Shown one piece after another: positions 37,532-49,692 of a DNA stretch of 64,000 nt. The notes below the pieces were generated by a model. The model made no database searches. It was given only the letters and a program-made list of their open reading frames with translations, and was not told the origin of the DNA. A program made the position numbers and the translations under genes. The DNA lies in NCBI RefSeq assembly GCF_963675165.1, contig NC_087387.1, forward strand, positions 508,501-572,500. The letters run 5' to 3'. Origin of the DNA: Halichondria panicea (Eukaryota; Porifera; Demospongiae; Suberitida; Halichondriidae). Position 1 is the first letter of the stretch. Every line of letters starts with the position of its first letter.

Positions 37532-40500
37532 ATGGAGTCAAAGATGCTTGTTGTCGTGTCAATATTGTCTGGTGAGGAGTATAGCCTAATTATGCCATGA
37601 ATAATAAATTAATTATAATTTTATTACACATTATTTCCAAATTTATAATTATACAACATACAGCTCGTAACTTCCCCCGACGACCGGACTGCTCACTTCT
37701 AATTGAAGCCCACCTAAACGGTGAGGTTTTGACCTCTGACCCTGTCCCCCATTCCAGTGGAGTGATGGTGGTCAACACTGAGCTAGCCTGGGAGATGAAC
37801 AAGAAGGCGTTTCAACAACACAAGCTCCACAGGACGCCCATTAAACTGCTGGTGCGTAGTTCATGGGGGGTGGTTTGGGGAGGTATGTATCTACCGTATC
37901 ACTGTGGTCATTCCTATTTTCTTAAGATGATTAATTTATTAGCTTCTTTGTCCAAGGGTACGGTACATGTACAATATTATAGTCTATGATTCCCCTGAAT
38001 TAACGTATGTAAAAGTCAGTACTTGGTTGCTTTCATGCATTGCATTGCTCACTGCTTTAGTTCCCTCAGGCGTGGCTACTACAGCAATAATGTTGTATCC
38101 ACCGGAAAACTTTAATTTCGTGGTTTTTAATTTGGTCCTCTGCCTTCTCTGCAGGTGTTTGCGCTGGACAACAAGTCTCACTCCAGGCAGAAGGTGGGTT
38201 ATGTCATGTTGGACTTGAGGACTGCTCAGCCATCTTCTCGACTGGTGAGTTGTGTTGCTTAGTACCCAGCGTCTAGAGTAGCATTTTCATTTCTGGTTTT
38301 CTAAAAGCTTAGAAGGAGCTCTTTAGCATATTTGAATAACCATAACTCATGTTCTGGTGATAAAATGATTTTCTGAATCTGCCATGCTTGATGTTCTTCT
38401 AATAATTATGGTCACCCCAGGATCCATCTTGGTATGGAGTACTCAACTCGTTGTACTCTCGTCTCAAGCCACAGCTCCAGGTGGGCGTGTCCCTGGAGGA
38501 CGAAGTGGCCCCTCCCACCACCACTGATGAATCACAACAGTCAGAGGAGGCGTCAGTTACAAGTGAGCTTATCTAGTGGGAGACCACTGCAATTGTACTA
38601 GTTAGCATTTGTACCCAATTTGTTTTCTGTTAGGCTATGTAATGATCAATGTGTGTATTTATTCCTATGGAATGGGAGCAAAAGTATAATTATGTACACA
38701 GGAAAACATCAGTATGTACCTGAAGCTATTGTAATCTTATTTTGCTTTTGTGGGAGGTTCTGTTACTGTACAATGTGGCAGCCGTTATAATTATAATTAC
38801 GTATTAGTTATATTATTATACGTACAACGTGACACATTAATTAATCTACACCTGTAGGTTTTCCTCTCTCATTGAACCTTGACCCCAGCGGTGACTTCTA
38901 CACCCTTGGCTCCGAGTCACATGACCACACTCTACACACACTCTCATTCACACTCAGCAACGCCCAACATCTCCCATCCCCTCCGTCCAATCAGATCTAC
39001 TTCTACTACAATCTCCTTGGCAACGACATAACGTCCGAGTTATTTACTTCACCTTTGTTCTCACCGGAATGTGCCTCCATTCGAATAAAGTCCAGTCGAG
39101 AATTACTCGCATTGCTCTTTGCTGCTCAGAAGGATGTCGAGGTACATATCCTGTGTGTACAGTGCTTCTAACACATGCGCCATTTACATAATCACATAAT
39201 TATGTATTACCGGTAATAATGATATTTGTGGCATATTTGAATGGCTGTAACTTAATAATTAAAAGTCGCTTTCTCACAGGCCCACTGTCAGAACAAGTAC
39301 ATACATTCAATTGTGGCCTCTGACATAATCTAGTTTACCATTGTTTATATCCCGTTGCTACGTTGTTGCCAAGTGCAATATGCAGCATAATGCACTGCTG
39401 AAAGTCATAATGCACTGACCGCAAAGTCATAATGCACTAACCACAAAACGCCCCTCCGGCATTAGACAGACAATTAAATTAAATATGTATCATGAGAATA
39501 TCAAAGTAAGTCCAGCCATGCAGGAATGTTCAACACTGCTGGAGTTTCTTCTTTGCAACCATGCAGGTTTTAAAATTGTCCAAGGCTCATTTTGTGGAAG
39601 ATTCTGTGTTCCTAGATCTAGTCCTCCACTTCGTGATGCATGTCAATTCTGCTTCACCATAGCACTATAGAAGCGGCTCTTTTTGCTGGGGGCTTGAGCT
39701 GTTTTGCAGCAGTGTAGAAGCGAGCTTCTTTGGCTTGGTTATGATGCCGAGGATAGTGGAGGGCTGTTTCTTCGCAGCAGTAGTAAGTAGGGTGGGGCTG
39801 TTTCTTTGCAGCAGTAGTGGGGTGGGGCTGTTTTGCAGTGGTTTCAGCGTTGGAACTCCAACAATTTTGTGTCAAGCCATTCGTCGGTCATGCCAATCTT
39901 ATACGCTGCATATACTGGCGTCTAGAAGAGAAGAGATGGAGCTGTGTAGAGTTGTCTTTGTCATCTTTTTGTGTAGTTTATATTGTGTTACTAAGACAGT
40001 GTTACGTTGCTATGCCCTCGGGATATAAACTAGTTATAACACGTGCACTCGGGATGCATGGCATATATCCCTTGTGCCCGTGTTATAACTATAACTTGGA
40101 AATAATTATTTCCTTACAGTATACATTTACATTTTGTACAGGTCCACCTTTGCTCTGGTACTGACAGTTTGTGTAATGGCAGTCTCTCCCTCTCTGGCCT
40201 CGCCTCTAACGACCTCATCAGTGTCACAGTACCCCTTGGAAACGGTAAGCTCGGGGGGGGGGGGGAAGAGGGCTTAACTTGCGTAGCAATTTTGTCTGTG
40301 ATAATTTTGCATTTCTTTTATAGGTGGTTGCACAGTGGATATCAGTGTTAAGTTGGAGCTGACTGCATCAGGTCCCCTCACACTATCCACACAGTCCCCC
40401 TACACGCCCTCACAACTCCCACCGCCCACACAAGCCCCACCACCCTCACAACTCCCACCACCCTCACAGTCACCCCCACTGATCTCCCCGACATCACTAC

Positions 40501-42608
40501 CTTCAGCCAAGAGAAACCTCACCCGGTCATTCGAAGATGCTTCTCTGCCCACTCTTTCTCTCTCAGTACAATCAGGTAACTATTACGAGGACGTACGTTA
40601 TATTTTACCAGCCATTTATAACTACCGGATGGTAGATGTATTATATTTGGCAAATGAGCCATTTGAACTGATTTGGCAGTTTTTAATAATTTGGCGTCTC
40701 AGGCGTGGTTACTACAGCAATGAACGTGTGTCCACTGGAAAGCTTTGACGGTTTTAAAATTGGCGATCTTCAGTAAAATTCCCCAAATTTTCCAGTTATT
40801 ATACGGTATTCAGTTGTATCCAAACTAGATTGTAAGCTATTTTGTGTTGTCTATTCTACAGGTACTACTACACCACTTCGAGAAGAACCGAAATCTCCAA
40901 TACACAAAGTATCTCCACTCTCTCCAAGCGTAGTCCCACCCATAACTGTGACGACCAATCACAATCCATCCTCTAACGCTTCTCCTCTGAAACTCACTTC
41001 CCTTGCCACAGCAAAACTAACAAATGCAACTGTCAAGAAACTAACGGGCCTGGAATCTGCTAATTTAAAAACAGCAGCACCAGCACGAGTGAGAGAGTCC
41101 GCTGTTGTCTCTGATATCTCTGTTCGGTTCAAGTTCTGCGTGGATCTACGAAGTGTACATAATCTGAAGATGGAACCACAATACAAATGCTACTTGAAGT
41201 GAGTATTTAATCCAATTTCAGGGAGGATCTGGCCACACTGTCTGGTGGTGTTTGACACTAACCACTTCTAGACAAAATATCCACTGCTCATTTAGGAGGC
41301 TAGTTTATCACATCTTTAGTCTATGCAAATTTATGTGTCGCCACTGGCCAGTTCCATCCCAGAGGAGGTACGACATGAGTACCTCGATTAGGCTTAGTCA
41401 CCACAAAATTCAACCGTAAAGGGCCATTGTTGCATGTGACTAATTAACTCAATTTTAGCCTAATCGAAGTACTCGTGTCGGACCTCCTCTGATTCCACCC
41501 TACACTTCTGTTACCCCCCCACACACACACACACACAGATACAGTTACCCGTTCTTTGGCAACTCCTACCCGGTTCTAATACAGCCACCAGTGTTGCCTG
41601 TCATTGGTACTGATCAACAATTCTCGCACTCGTTTTGCTCATTTGAATTTGCCACTCAAATGCCTCGTTTGGAAGAGCACATCACTCGGCAGCCCCTCAC
41701 GGTGGAGGTGTGGCAGTTACATGACCAATCACATGATCAGATCGTTGGACTTGCGCAGGTACAGTACATACATGTACATGTCTGCATTCCTTTTCTACTG
41801 TTTTCTCTCAAAATTGAATTGTTCATTCTTCAGATTCCATTGGGTAGTGTGTTATCACATGACAGTTCTTTACTAGACGGAGGAGTTACGCGGCGAGTCT
41901 GCTCCCTGCGTGTCCCCATCACGCCCCCACCACCCTCACAGTCTCACAGCCTCACACCCCCACTACCCTCACAGCCTCACACCCTCACACTCGGGTATCT
42001 AAACGCTGTGCTTATACTGGAGAACTTTGGTCCTGTAGTATCTGATGATAATGTTGTTGAAATGAGAGCGGCGAATGAATCTGATGGAGTGAGCAAGCCT
42101 AGTGAAGCTGGTGTGCAAAGTGGAGTGGGTGGTGGGGGACAATCTTTGGTCGGCTCGTTAGAGTATAATACGGCAGTGGAGCTGGAGCTATGGAAAGTGT
42201 CCCAACAAGAGGCTTTTGAAGTGAGCAACAACCCCCCCTAATACAGTTGAATATCTTTCAGCAGCCATAACTTTAGTATCGTTGATCCAATTTCAACAAT
42301 TTTATGATAATCTGAAAGCTTAGAGAGAGACCTTTCAAATGATGCGTTCAAATCAAACATTTAGATGGGGCCATAATTTGTCATTTTTCGGCCTTGGACC
42401 ATGGGCTATAATCCATGGTATTGGGCCAAAATTGGCAAATTTTGTCATCTCTCGAATATGAACATTGATGGTGCCATTTTAAAGGTATCTTTCTAAGCTT
42501 TCAGAAAATCATAAAATCATTGGCATTGGATCCACGAAATGCAAGTTATGGCTACTGAAAGAGTCCCCGAGCCATTGATTACACGGGGGACAGTGGGCAC
42601 ATGTATAT

Positions 42609-42647
<39 letters not shown>

Positions 42648-45478
42648 AGCAGCTGAAAACTCGTGAATCTGTTCACATGACCAAACTTGGGGAGGAACTT
42701 CAAAGAAGAGAGGTGCAAAGACAGACCATGCTTAAGCAGAAACTGGATCACTACTCGTCTCTCGAGAGGCAACTGCAAGATGGTCTTCAACAGCTGGCTG
42801 CTCAGCAGAGAGCTCTAGCAGAGAGAGAAGTCAAAGTACGGCAAGAGTCCGAGAGGGTGACACGAGAAAGGCAGCTGCTTCAGGACGAGGTTCAAAGGTC
42901 ACAGACACACTTTAAATCTCAGTGCGAGCAACAGATTGAGATTGAGAGGTACAGTACATGTACAGTAAGTAAGTACAGTTGTGATGGTTGCCAAGGAATG
43001 TGTGTAGCCTTGTTTGATCTAATTATATATTAGTTACATATATACATTGTATAAATAATGTGTTCACTCGTGTTTTGTAGGATGAAGTCATCAGAGTTCC
43101 AATCACAAGTCTCCTCTCTTAAAAAACGAGTAAGTCTTTTTGTGTACAGTATTAATTATTTTTCTGTTGTGTGCAAAGAGATGCTGATATCTACATTTTA
43201 TAGGTTCGAGAGCTAGAGGGCAAAGTTCAATCTAGGGAGGCGGAGTTTGAGTTATATCGTCAGCAGGTGGTGACCCGCCCTGAGTCGCAGCTACACGCTG
43301 AGCTGAGTATCCTGCAGCTGGAAAAGGTACCACACAACTGTCGATGTTTTGGTACGATATAACTGCACATAGTGGGTTTGTGTGTAGTATTAACATTCCA
43401 TGTCTGCCTTTCACTTAAACCCAATCAGATTATGTTCCCTTTGAGATTGGTATTGTTAGGTTCAAAGGCTGGATATCCCCTTTAATCTTTGTTTTAAGTA
43501 ATACACCACGTACTAATTAGCCATAATTTGAACTCTTGGTACCACCAACTGTACATGTAGCTACAGTACTTGTAAAAATTCTACTTTTAATCATCATTGT
43601 AGTTTTTTTGTCAAAGGAAAAACTATGCTAACAAAACTAGGGTCTGCAACTATAGTAACCACAGACGTGCTCTATTATTCTGTGGTTGGCATTTTTGGAA
43701 AAGTTTGGTAGTTAGAGCTGGCTGGGGTAGTTAGAGCATAGATAGAAGAGAAAGGGATTGGCAACGGGGGCAATTCACGTGATGCTTTTACATTGAATGT
43801 ACACAGGTGGGCCTGAAACCATCCATGTTTCGCCCTAAAACTCCCGCGAAAACCCAGGAAACTTATTGTGTCTAATGCCTACTTCTCAAAGACCCCTCCA
43901 ACACTTAAACACATGCCCCCTGATGGTAGGTATCATTTAGAAATGAATAAAATATAATATTGATTTTCGTGAAGTAGCTAGAGGTACACAGAGCCTCTGT
44001 CAGAGGCTTTTTCATGCTTGTGTTCCTATAGCACCTATGATATAGCTAAGGTTGTGTTACTAAGTAGTGTGCTATGTCCCAAATCGCCACACAAATGAGG
44101 TGAAGTTTATGTTTAGCAGTAGAACTGCTTGTAGACTTTTTTACAGACGGCAAAAACAATTCTCATGAATTATTCATGTTTAGACTCCCCACGTTAGAAG
44201 TAAGCCTTGAGGCGAAACACGGATGGTACCGGAAGTGCATTCCGTTGCCAATCCCTCTCTCTTCTATCTATGGTTAGAATCAGGAATAGCAAAAATCTTT
44301 TCATAGAAGGTTGCTATTCTACTTAGTAGTTAGCTCTATACTAGAGCCGATAGCTATTGGTAGCTGCAAGAAGCTAAAAACTACAAACCAGTTAATGCAC
44401 CGTTTTACGCTCGTGCTCTATGGATATTATTAGCTTCTCGGACTTCCGCTTGGCCAATAATATCCATAGAGCACTCGCAACCGTGCATTAACTAGTACAT
44501 AATGTACTATTAAGTAATAATAATTATACCAGTGCATGTACATGTATATTTGTAGCTATACAGTACTTGTAAAAACTTTTACATGATCGTGCTCAACCCT
44601 TTCTTTTTAGGTTGAGCTTGATAGGAAACTGTCAGCTTTGGCCAAATCTAAACAACACTACAAAGAACAGTGGACCAAAGCTCTGTCAGAGTTAGCCTCC
44701 TCTCGTCAGAGGGAGCAGGCAGCTGCTCGGGAGAGACTGCTGACTCAGCAACAAGAGCTGGAAGCCATGAGAATGCAGTACATGGAGGCTGAGCATCAGA
44801 ACAGCCTCAGGCAACAACTGAACCAAGTCAAGAATGAAGTCGAAAAGTGAGCAAGCCTTAGATTCAGAAGGGTTAAAGCATAAATTCTATGTAACTAAAA
44901 AGAAGCCTTTTGTTTCTGAGAATCTGTAACTACAATGCATATGGTTTACACTTGGGATTCTCTGATCATTGATAATTATTTTAGTGATCTATGTCTTCAC
45001 TAAGTAACTCAATGCTGGTGTAAATTACCGTTTAGAATGGGACATTTTATTTTCGAGGCACTTAAATTTCGTGGAATGCATGGCTTCTAAAAGCATTTCG
45101 TTGAATAAATTTTGTGGGTTGACTGCTTACCGGAAGCCACGCCTTTAATCTTTTCGTGTACGATTGCTAACCCACAAAAACAATCGAAAATTTTGCGCTA
45201 TTAATATGGTATTTAATCTTTGCTTCAGGCTACAAGAACAAACATTGTCCAAGCCACCTCCACTCTCTCACAACTCCCCGCCCACACATTCACACCCCAC
45301 ACCGCCCACACCACACGACGAGGAGCCTAGCAGCACGCTAGACCCGAATGTAGCTCGATGGATTGAAGAGCGGGACATTCTCTTGCAGACTGGAGTCTAT
45401 TCCAATACGGACACTACTATACAGAGACTGGATGCCAAGATAAGACAGGCCATGGGAAAGAAAACAGTTGCTTATTAA
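37532..45478 (+). CDS. CEP120: Centrosomal protein CEP120 (complete)
   Basis: Required for centriole elongation and ciliogenesis. Starts [14 protein letters not shown], then [20 protein letters not shown] and [20 protein letters not shown], matching human CEP120 (VVSILEGRHFPKRP..., [20 protein letters not shown]). Three C2-type domains are visible: exons 37532-38545, 38858-40720 ([26 protein letters not shown]-like [11 protein letters not shown]) and 41080-42240 ([30 protein letters not shown]). A Pro-rich linker lies around 40380-40500. The C-terminal coiled coil (42650-44850) includes [20 protein letters not shown], and the end [20 protein letters not shown] matches human [20 protein letters not shown]. 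Polyadenylation signal AATAAA at 45554. It is convergent with the cryptochrome gene. Introns carry several foldback elements. Exon borders are inferred and not all were refined. Confidence 0.95.
41360..41491. mobile_element. hAT-like MITE, subfamily B copy 2
   Basis: Ends CAGAGGAGGTACGACATGAG / CTCGTGTCGGACCTCCTCTG with internal TACCTCGATTAGGCT on the left and AGCCTAATCGAAGTA on the right. Flanks TTCCATCC and TTCCACCC (offset by one base) are a decayed 8-bp target duplication. It lies in a CEP120 intron. Confidence 0.83.
42246..42593. mobile_element. Large foldback repeat in CEP120 intron
   Basis: Arms begin GAATATCTTTCAGCAGCCAT and end ACTGAAAGAGTCCCCGAGCC; the interior has GATCCAATTTCAACAATTTT and the CCATGGGCTATAATCCATGG core, itself a small palindrome. 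Confidence 0.85.
43737..44272. mobile_element. 536-bp relative of the CATAGATAG transposon
   Basis: Left end CATAGATAGAAGAGAAAGGG and right end CCTCTCTCTTCTATCTATG are about 30-bp inverted repeats, followed inside by ATTGGCAACG / CGTTGCCAAT pairs. Flanks AGTTAGAG and GGTTAGAA match 6 of 8, compatible with a decayed 8-bp duplication. It lies in a CEP120 intron between coiled-coil exons. No ORF. Confidence 0.78.
44391..44492. repeat. 102-bp foldback in CEP120 intron
   Basis: GTTAATGCACCG...GCTCTATGGATATTATT pairs with AATAATATCCATAGAGC...CGTGCATTAAC; the loop carries CTCGGACTTCCG. Arms are about 40 bp with a few mismatches. Confidence 0.75.
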
Positions 45479-45553
45479 GTAATTCAATCACACGACTTCC
45501 TTTTGCATGCATGTAATTATAATTATAGTATCATTTATTTGATTTGCAAATTT

Positions 45554-45559
45554 AATAAA
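45554..45559 (+). promoter_or_regulatory. Polyadenylation signal of CEP120
   Basis: AATAAA 76 bp after the CEP120 stop, in the 196-bp gap between the convergent CEP120 and cryptochrome stops. Confidence 0.65.
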
Positions 45560-45674
45560 TCACAGGGTGGTGGGTGCTGAGTACATAATAGTTTGATAAT
45601 AGTAACCTGCACAACGGATTAAAAGGGAATGAATGGGATATAGAAACAGAACACAGTACAACAGCCAAATACAG

Positions 45675-46655
45675 TTATAGCACTTCAGCTGAGGAAGGTG
45701 AAGTTGTGTCATGACCAGAGGTCGGTGGTTGTGAGGCCGGTGGTTGTGTAGACACATGACCAGAGGCCGGTGGTTGTGAGGCCGGTGGTTGTGTAGACAC
45801 ATGACCAGAGGCCGGTGGTTGTGTGGATACAGGAGGAGAAGAAGTATTGAGAGAGTGTAACAAGGACATAATAGTCTGCAGTCTGAAATTGCATAGAGCT
45901 CCAGTTGTGATGTGGTTGATGATGGGGAGAGGGTAGTCAGATCCGATACGACAGCTGGCAGCCACCTGTACGCTCACCGGGGCTGTCCAAGGACAGTAAA
46001 TGTACTCATCTGTAGAAAATAAACGAGAAAAATTTGTGGCATTGCATGTATAATTATACAGACAAGTACAGTATCTGCATGCACACTACATGTAATGTGC
46101 ATGCATGTACATGCGCTACATGTACATGGGTAGACACAAGACTGCATGTGGCTAGAGTGCATCAAAAGAAAGTGGACCGCAAGTAATGACAATGTAAACT
46201 TATAAGCAAATTGAATTTGTACTATTATGTGAGATTACATAATCAAGTGAAACCTGTCTACAGAGGTCTCCTTGGGCAGACTAACAGTGGCTGTAATATA
46301 AAATAAAATAAAATGGCCTGCCAACACAGGTCCAAATTAACACATGCTACAGAACTTTGAGATGGCCTGCATGCATGTACATCATGTATGTAGCTGAGAC
46401 TTACTTGGAAAGTTTTTGAGCTCAGGGATGTAGGTTCGAATGTAATCTCCAGCCGGATCAATCTCTGTACCGTAAGTGACTGGACAGAAGAACTCCATAG
46501 TTTCATTGATGAATGCAGAGCCAGAGCTTTTCATCCAACATCCACTAGACACAGAGTTCTCATAATCCAATAGCAGCTCTCCAAAAACTCTTCTGCCCTG
46601 CTCCCAGGATATCCACAGCTCTCCTCTTGTTAGGAAAAATGCAACACTCTCTCTG

Positions 46656-46731
<76 letters not shown>

Positions 46732-49335
46732 TGTATGCACATGCATGGTACACATGCACATGCACAGAGGTTACAAATCTATATCCCAACTATTATATAA
46801 GTCTGCATAATAACTGTTTCACAATACTGTTTGAGGGAACCATGCAGTGGTGATAAATTGCTAGGCAATGACTATAATATAGAGGTGAACCAAATTCCAC
46901 TATCATCCCACTATATCGGGATTGCTAGGCAATATAATTTAGCGGTGAACCAAAATCCGCTGGTGGCCAACATGTGGTGTATAACTATGTTCTTAATAGC
47001 GAAGTCATACCAAGTGAGGATGGTATGTGCTGAAAACACAGACAAAGCATGCAAGTGTCTATTATACTTACGAACAAAGCACACTTCAGTGGGAGTATAA
47101 GAAGCACTTCATTAAAGCCTTGTAAGTAAGGACCCAGAACTATACTAATGAAATAATAGCCTCAAGATACGTAAATCACTAGGTGATCGTATTTCCATAG
47201 TTATATTCAAACTCTTACCTCAGGAGGTAATGGATCCACCCTTCCTGCCATAGCTGCCTCATGGCTGCATCGATCCAGGGGAAGCCTGTCTTGCCATACC
47301 TCCAAAGCCTGAACATTTCCTTATCATCAGACCAGGGCAGCTGGACGCAGATCTTGTTGTTATAGTAACTATCAAAGTTGGGTACCTGTAATGCATGGAA
47401 AAATGTAACAAAATGGTTTATACCTAGCGTGGTGATTAGGTATGCAGAATTATGAGGTTGTTGCTTGGATATTGTTACTCTTAGCTACTATCAAAAGATG
47501 GGATAGCGTATTTACATGTAAATTATACTGTGTGTGCCAGCCATGTTATATAAGCCATGTTATATAAGCACTGTGTGTGCAGCCATGTTATATAAGCACT
47601 GTGTGTGCAGCCATGTTATATAAGCACTGTGTGTGCAGCCATGTTATATAAGCACTGTGTGTGCAGCCACGTTATAGAAACACTGTCATAGTGTCATAGT
47701 GTTCATGTATGTGCAGCCGTGTTACATAAGCACCATAGGTGTGCAGTCATTAACTCACTTGAGAAGCCACTGTAAAAAAGAACTCTCTGGTCAGCAGTCC
47801 AGATATAAAAGACTTCTGGAACTCCTCCAGAGACGAATCTTCAGACACTAACTCTTTCACTTTCCAAAACAGATATCGGACAGAGAGGCATCCAAATCGG
47901 ATGTAAGGACTCAAAGATGACTTGTCTAGAAGAGCTTCAGCTGAAACTGGATTCATCTTTGCTCTGGTTTTGACGTAAGTGGTGACTTTCTGCAGTGCTA
48001 CGCTCTCCCCTCCCATCCACAACAAATGAGCGCGAACTGTCTCCTGGTTGGAGAAACCAACTTCTTGAAGGGTGGGTAATCTGTTAATGAGTACACAGAG
48101 AGAAGAGAAATAAAAGATGAAAGTAAAAATGCCTTGGTACATGCACGGTTTTACGAACAACCACTGCCATGCAGGCAAATTGTTCTTTTATATCACAAGA
48201 TAAATATGTAGTAAACAAAATGTGCAGTCAGAACGAAGAGTTAACTTCAGTTGCTTATAATGGTTAAGTATAATAGTTAAACGTACCTGAATTCTTCTGG
48301 TAGGCCAAGATCGAAGGGTACTCCAGTACGTGGAGCAGGAGGCTGTATCGGCTTCTCAGGGGGTCCATAACTGGATAACATGGCTTTGAATTCTTTGAGA
48401 GTCATGACTGCTGAATTTGGCTGCACAAGTTTCTCACTCTCGTATAAAGTGTGGCCATCAAACTTGGAGAGCTGGAAAATGCAATAAATAATTATACGTA
48501 CTTGTCGATGCATGCACTGTATTAGAATTTCCAATTCACACTTTTGGCATTGTAATAATAATTATCATTATTACAGCTAGCCGCTTAATTAAGGACTTAC
48601 AGTAATTCCCAATTTCGTTGCCAGAACATCCACAGTTTGCTCGAGGATATGACTGTCCACATCTTTGTCAATCTGGTACGCCATGGATCTCACATTCCAG
48701 CGAATACAGAGCTTCTCAAGCAGAACCAGCGGCTGCCCCTTGGCCACATAGAGTCGGGTACCATAGGACTGAAGGGTCTTGTCGAGATCCTCCAAAGATT
48801 CTATCAAAAATCTCCACCTATATAATTAGTAAGATTTGAATGCAATAATTATATTACTGAATCTTTAATACCTGTTTAGTCCGAAATGTTGTCCAGATTC
48901 GAACCATGGGTCGTACATAAAAACAGCTCTAAATCTCATTCCAGCGGTTCTCATTGCTGCAGTGAAGGCCGGGTTGTCGTGGACACGAAGAGAGCTCATG
49001 CGTACCCAATAAAGGCATGTTTGAGGTTCCAAGGGCTTGGCCATACAACTGGGAGACTCATCAGAGTCGGATAAACCTGCATAAAGAAAATACACACCAT
49101 TAATTTTGAATGCGTACTTCAAAATAGTAACACAGCGGCAAAATAGTACGATCAGTGGACTTTATAGTCAATGGAGAATTATCGAAACTAATTTATCCTT
49201 ACAAAATTCTTCGAGGAAGTCTAGAGAGCTGCTGGTACTTGCACCAGAGTCACTTGCAAGATTGGGGTAGTCAATGGTTGTGGAGGTTGTGGACAATGGG
49301 CTTCTCACAGGAGAAGAAAGACTTGCTACATTCAT
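45675..49335 (-). CDS. CRY-like: Cryptochrome (photolyase/cryptochrome family)
   Basis: Eight minus-strand exons from ATG 49335 (first exon 49203-49335) to TAA 45675, about 600 aa. After a 55-residue Ser-rich leader the photolyase domain starts CLYWVRMSSLRVHDNPAF. FAD-domain landmarks: LSPYIRFGCLSVRYLFWKV, RYGKTGFPWIDAAMRQL with EGWIHYLLRESVAFFLTRGE, then LWISWEQGRRVFGELLLDYE and DPAGDYIRTYIPELKNFP, YCPWTAPVSVQ. These are closest to animal cryptochromes/(6-4) photolyases. Against the usual GSWMWLSCSAFF block this protein has SGCWMKSSGSAFIN, so the FAD-proximal tryptophan is replaced by lysine, and FGRRxDP reads YGTEIDP. The C-terminal tail is Pro/Ser/Thr/His-rich, built from an in-frame minisatellite. 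DNA-repair versus photoreceptor role cannot be decided; the changed residues argue against typical photolyase photochemistry. It is head to head with the Bax/Bak-like gene. Confidence 0.93.
45710..45830 (-). repeat. 45-bp coding minisatellite in cryptochrome tail
   Basis: About two and a half units of 45 bp (plus strand GGCCGGTGGTTGTGAGGCCGG...) encode repeats of GHVSTQPPASQPPAS on the minus strand. The reading frame is preserved because the unit is a multiple of three. Confidence 0.9.
46656..46734. repeat. (GT)n microsatellite
   Basis: Nearly pure GT tract beside the acceptor of a cryptochrome exon. Confidence 0.95.
47540..47690. repeat. 28-bp tandem repeat in cryptochrome intron
   Basis: About five units of GCCATGTTATATAAGCACTG followed by TGTGTGCA, plus a shortened first unit and degenerate last units. 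Each unit contains TTATATAA, so the array is rich in TATA-like motifs. Confidence 0.9.
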
Positions 49336-49692
49336 GGCTAGACTAGACTGTGTCCGTACATAGAGAAGCTAGCTGTTTGCTTCCTCTGTAAGTATCATTA
49401 GCCAATGTGTTAGAATCAAAATGATTATGCAACGACTTGTAATTGGTGCATGTTTCTCGTCAATATGATTACATAACAAGTTTCTGTACACGTACACGCA
49501 CGCAGAGGTACACACGCATACGTATGGCATACGCACGCAACTTTGGTCTAAACGCACGAACGCAAGGGGGAAACGGGGGGAATTTCCCCTTCTTGCACAA
49601 TGAAGGGCGTGGTGGCAGTTTATCAACAACAATAACAAAGTTTTGTATAAAAGAAGAGGTACGTGTAACTGGGACTCAGACAAAATTTAGAG
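49336..49692. promoter_or_regulatory. Divergent promoter region CRY / Bax-Bak-like
   Basis: 357 bp between the two start codons with no ORF of note; contains a CG-rich ACGCACGCA cluster (49490-49570). No E-box CACGTG was seen. Shared regulation of the two genes is an inference from the spacing. Confidence 0.5.

Noticed and set aside
39654-40164. Frames in the GCAGCAGTAGTGGGGTGGGG stretch of the CEP120 intron
   Set aside because: Low-complexity purine/GT-rich sequence; no conserved motif, and CEP120 exons on either side join without it.
45675-49335. CPD or (6-4) photolyase call
   Set aside because: FAD-binding blocks fit the animal cryptochrome/(6-4) group in general, but the changed Trp and RR positions make repair activity doubtful, so the neutral cryptochrome name was kept.
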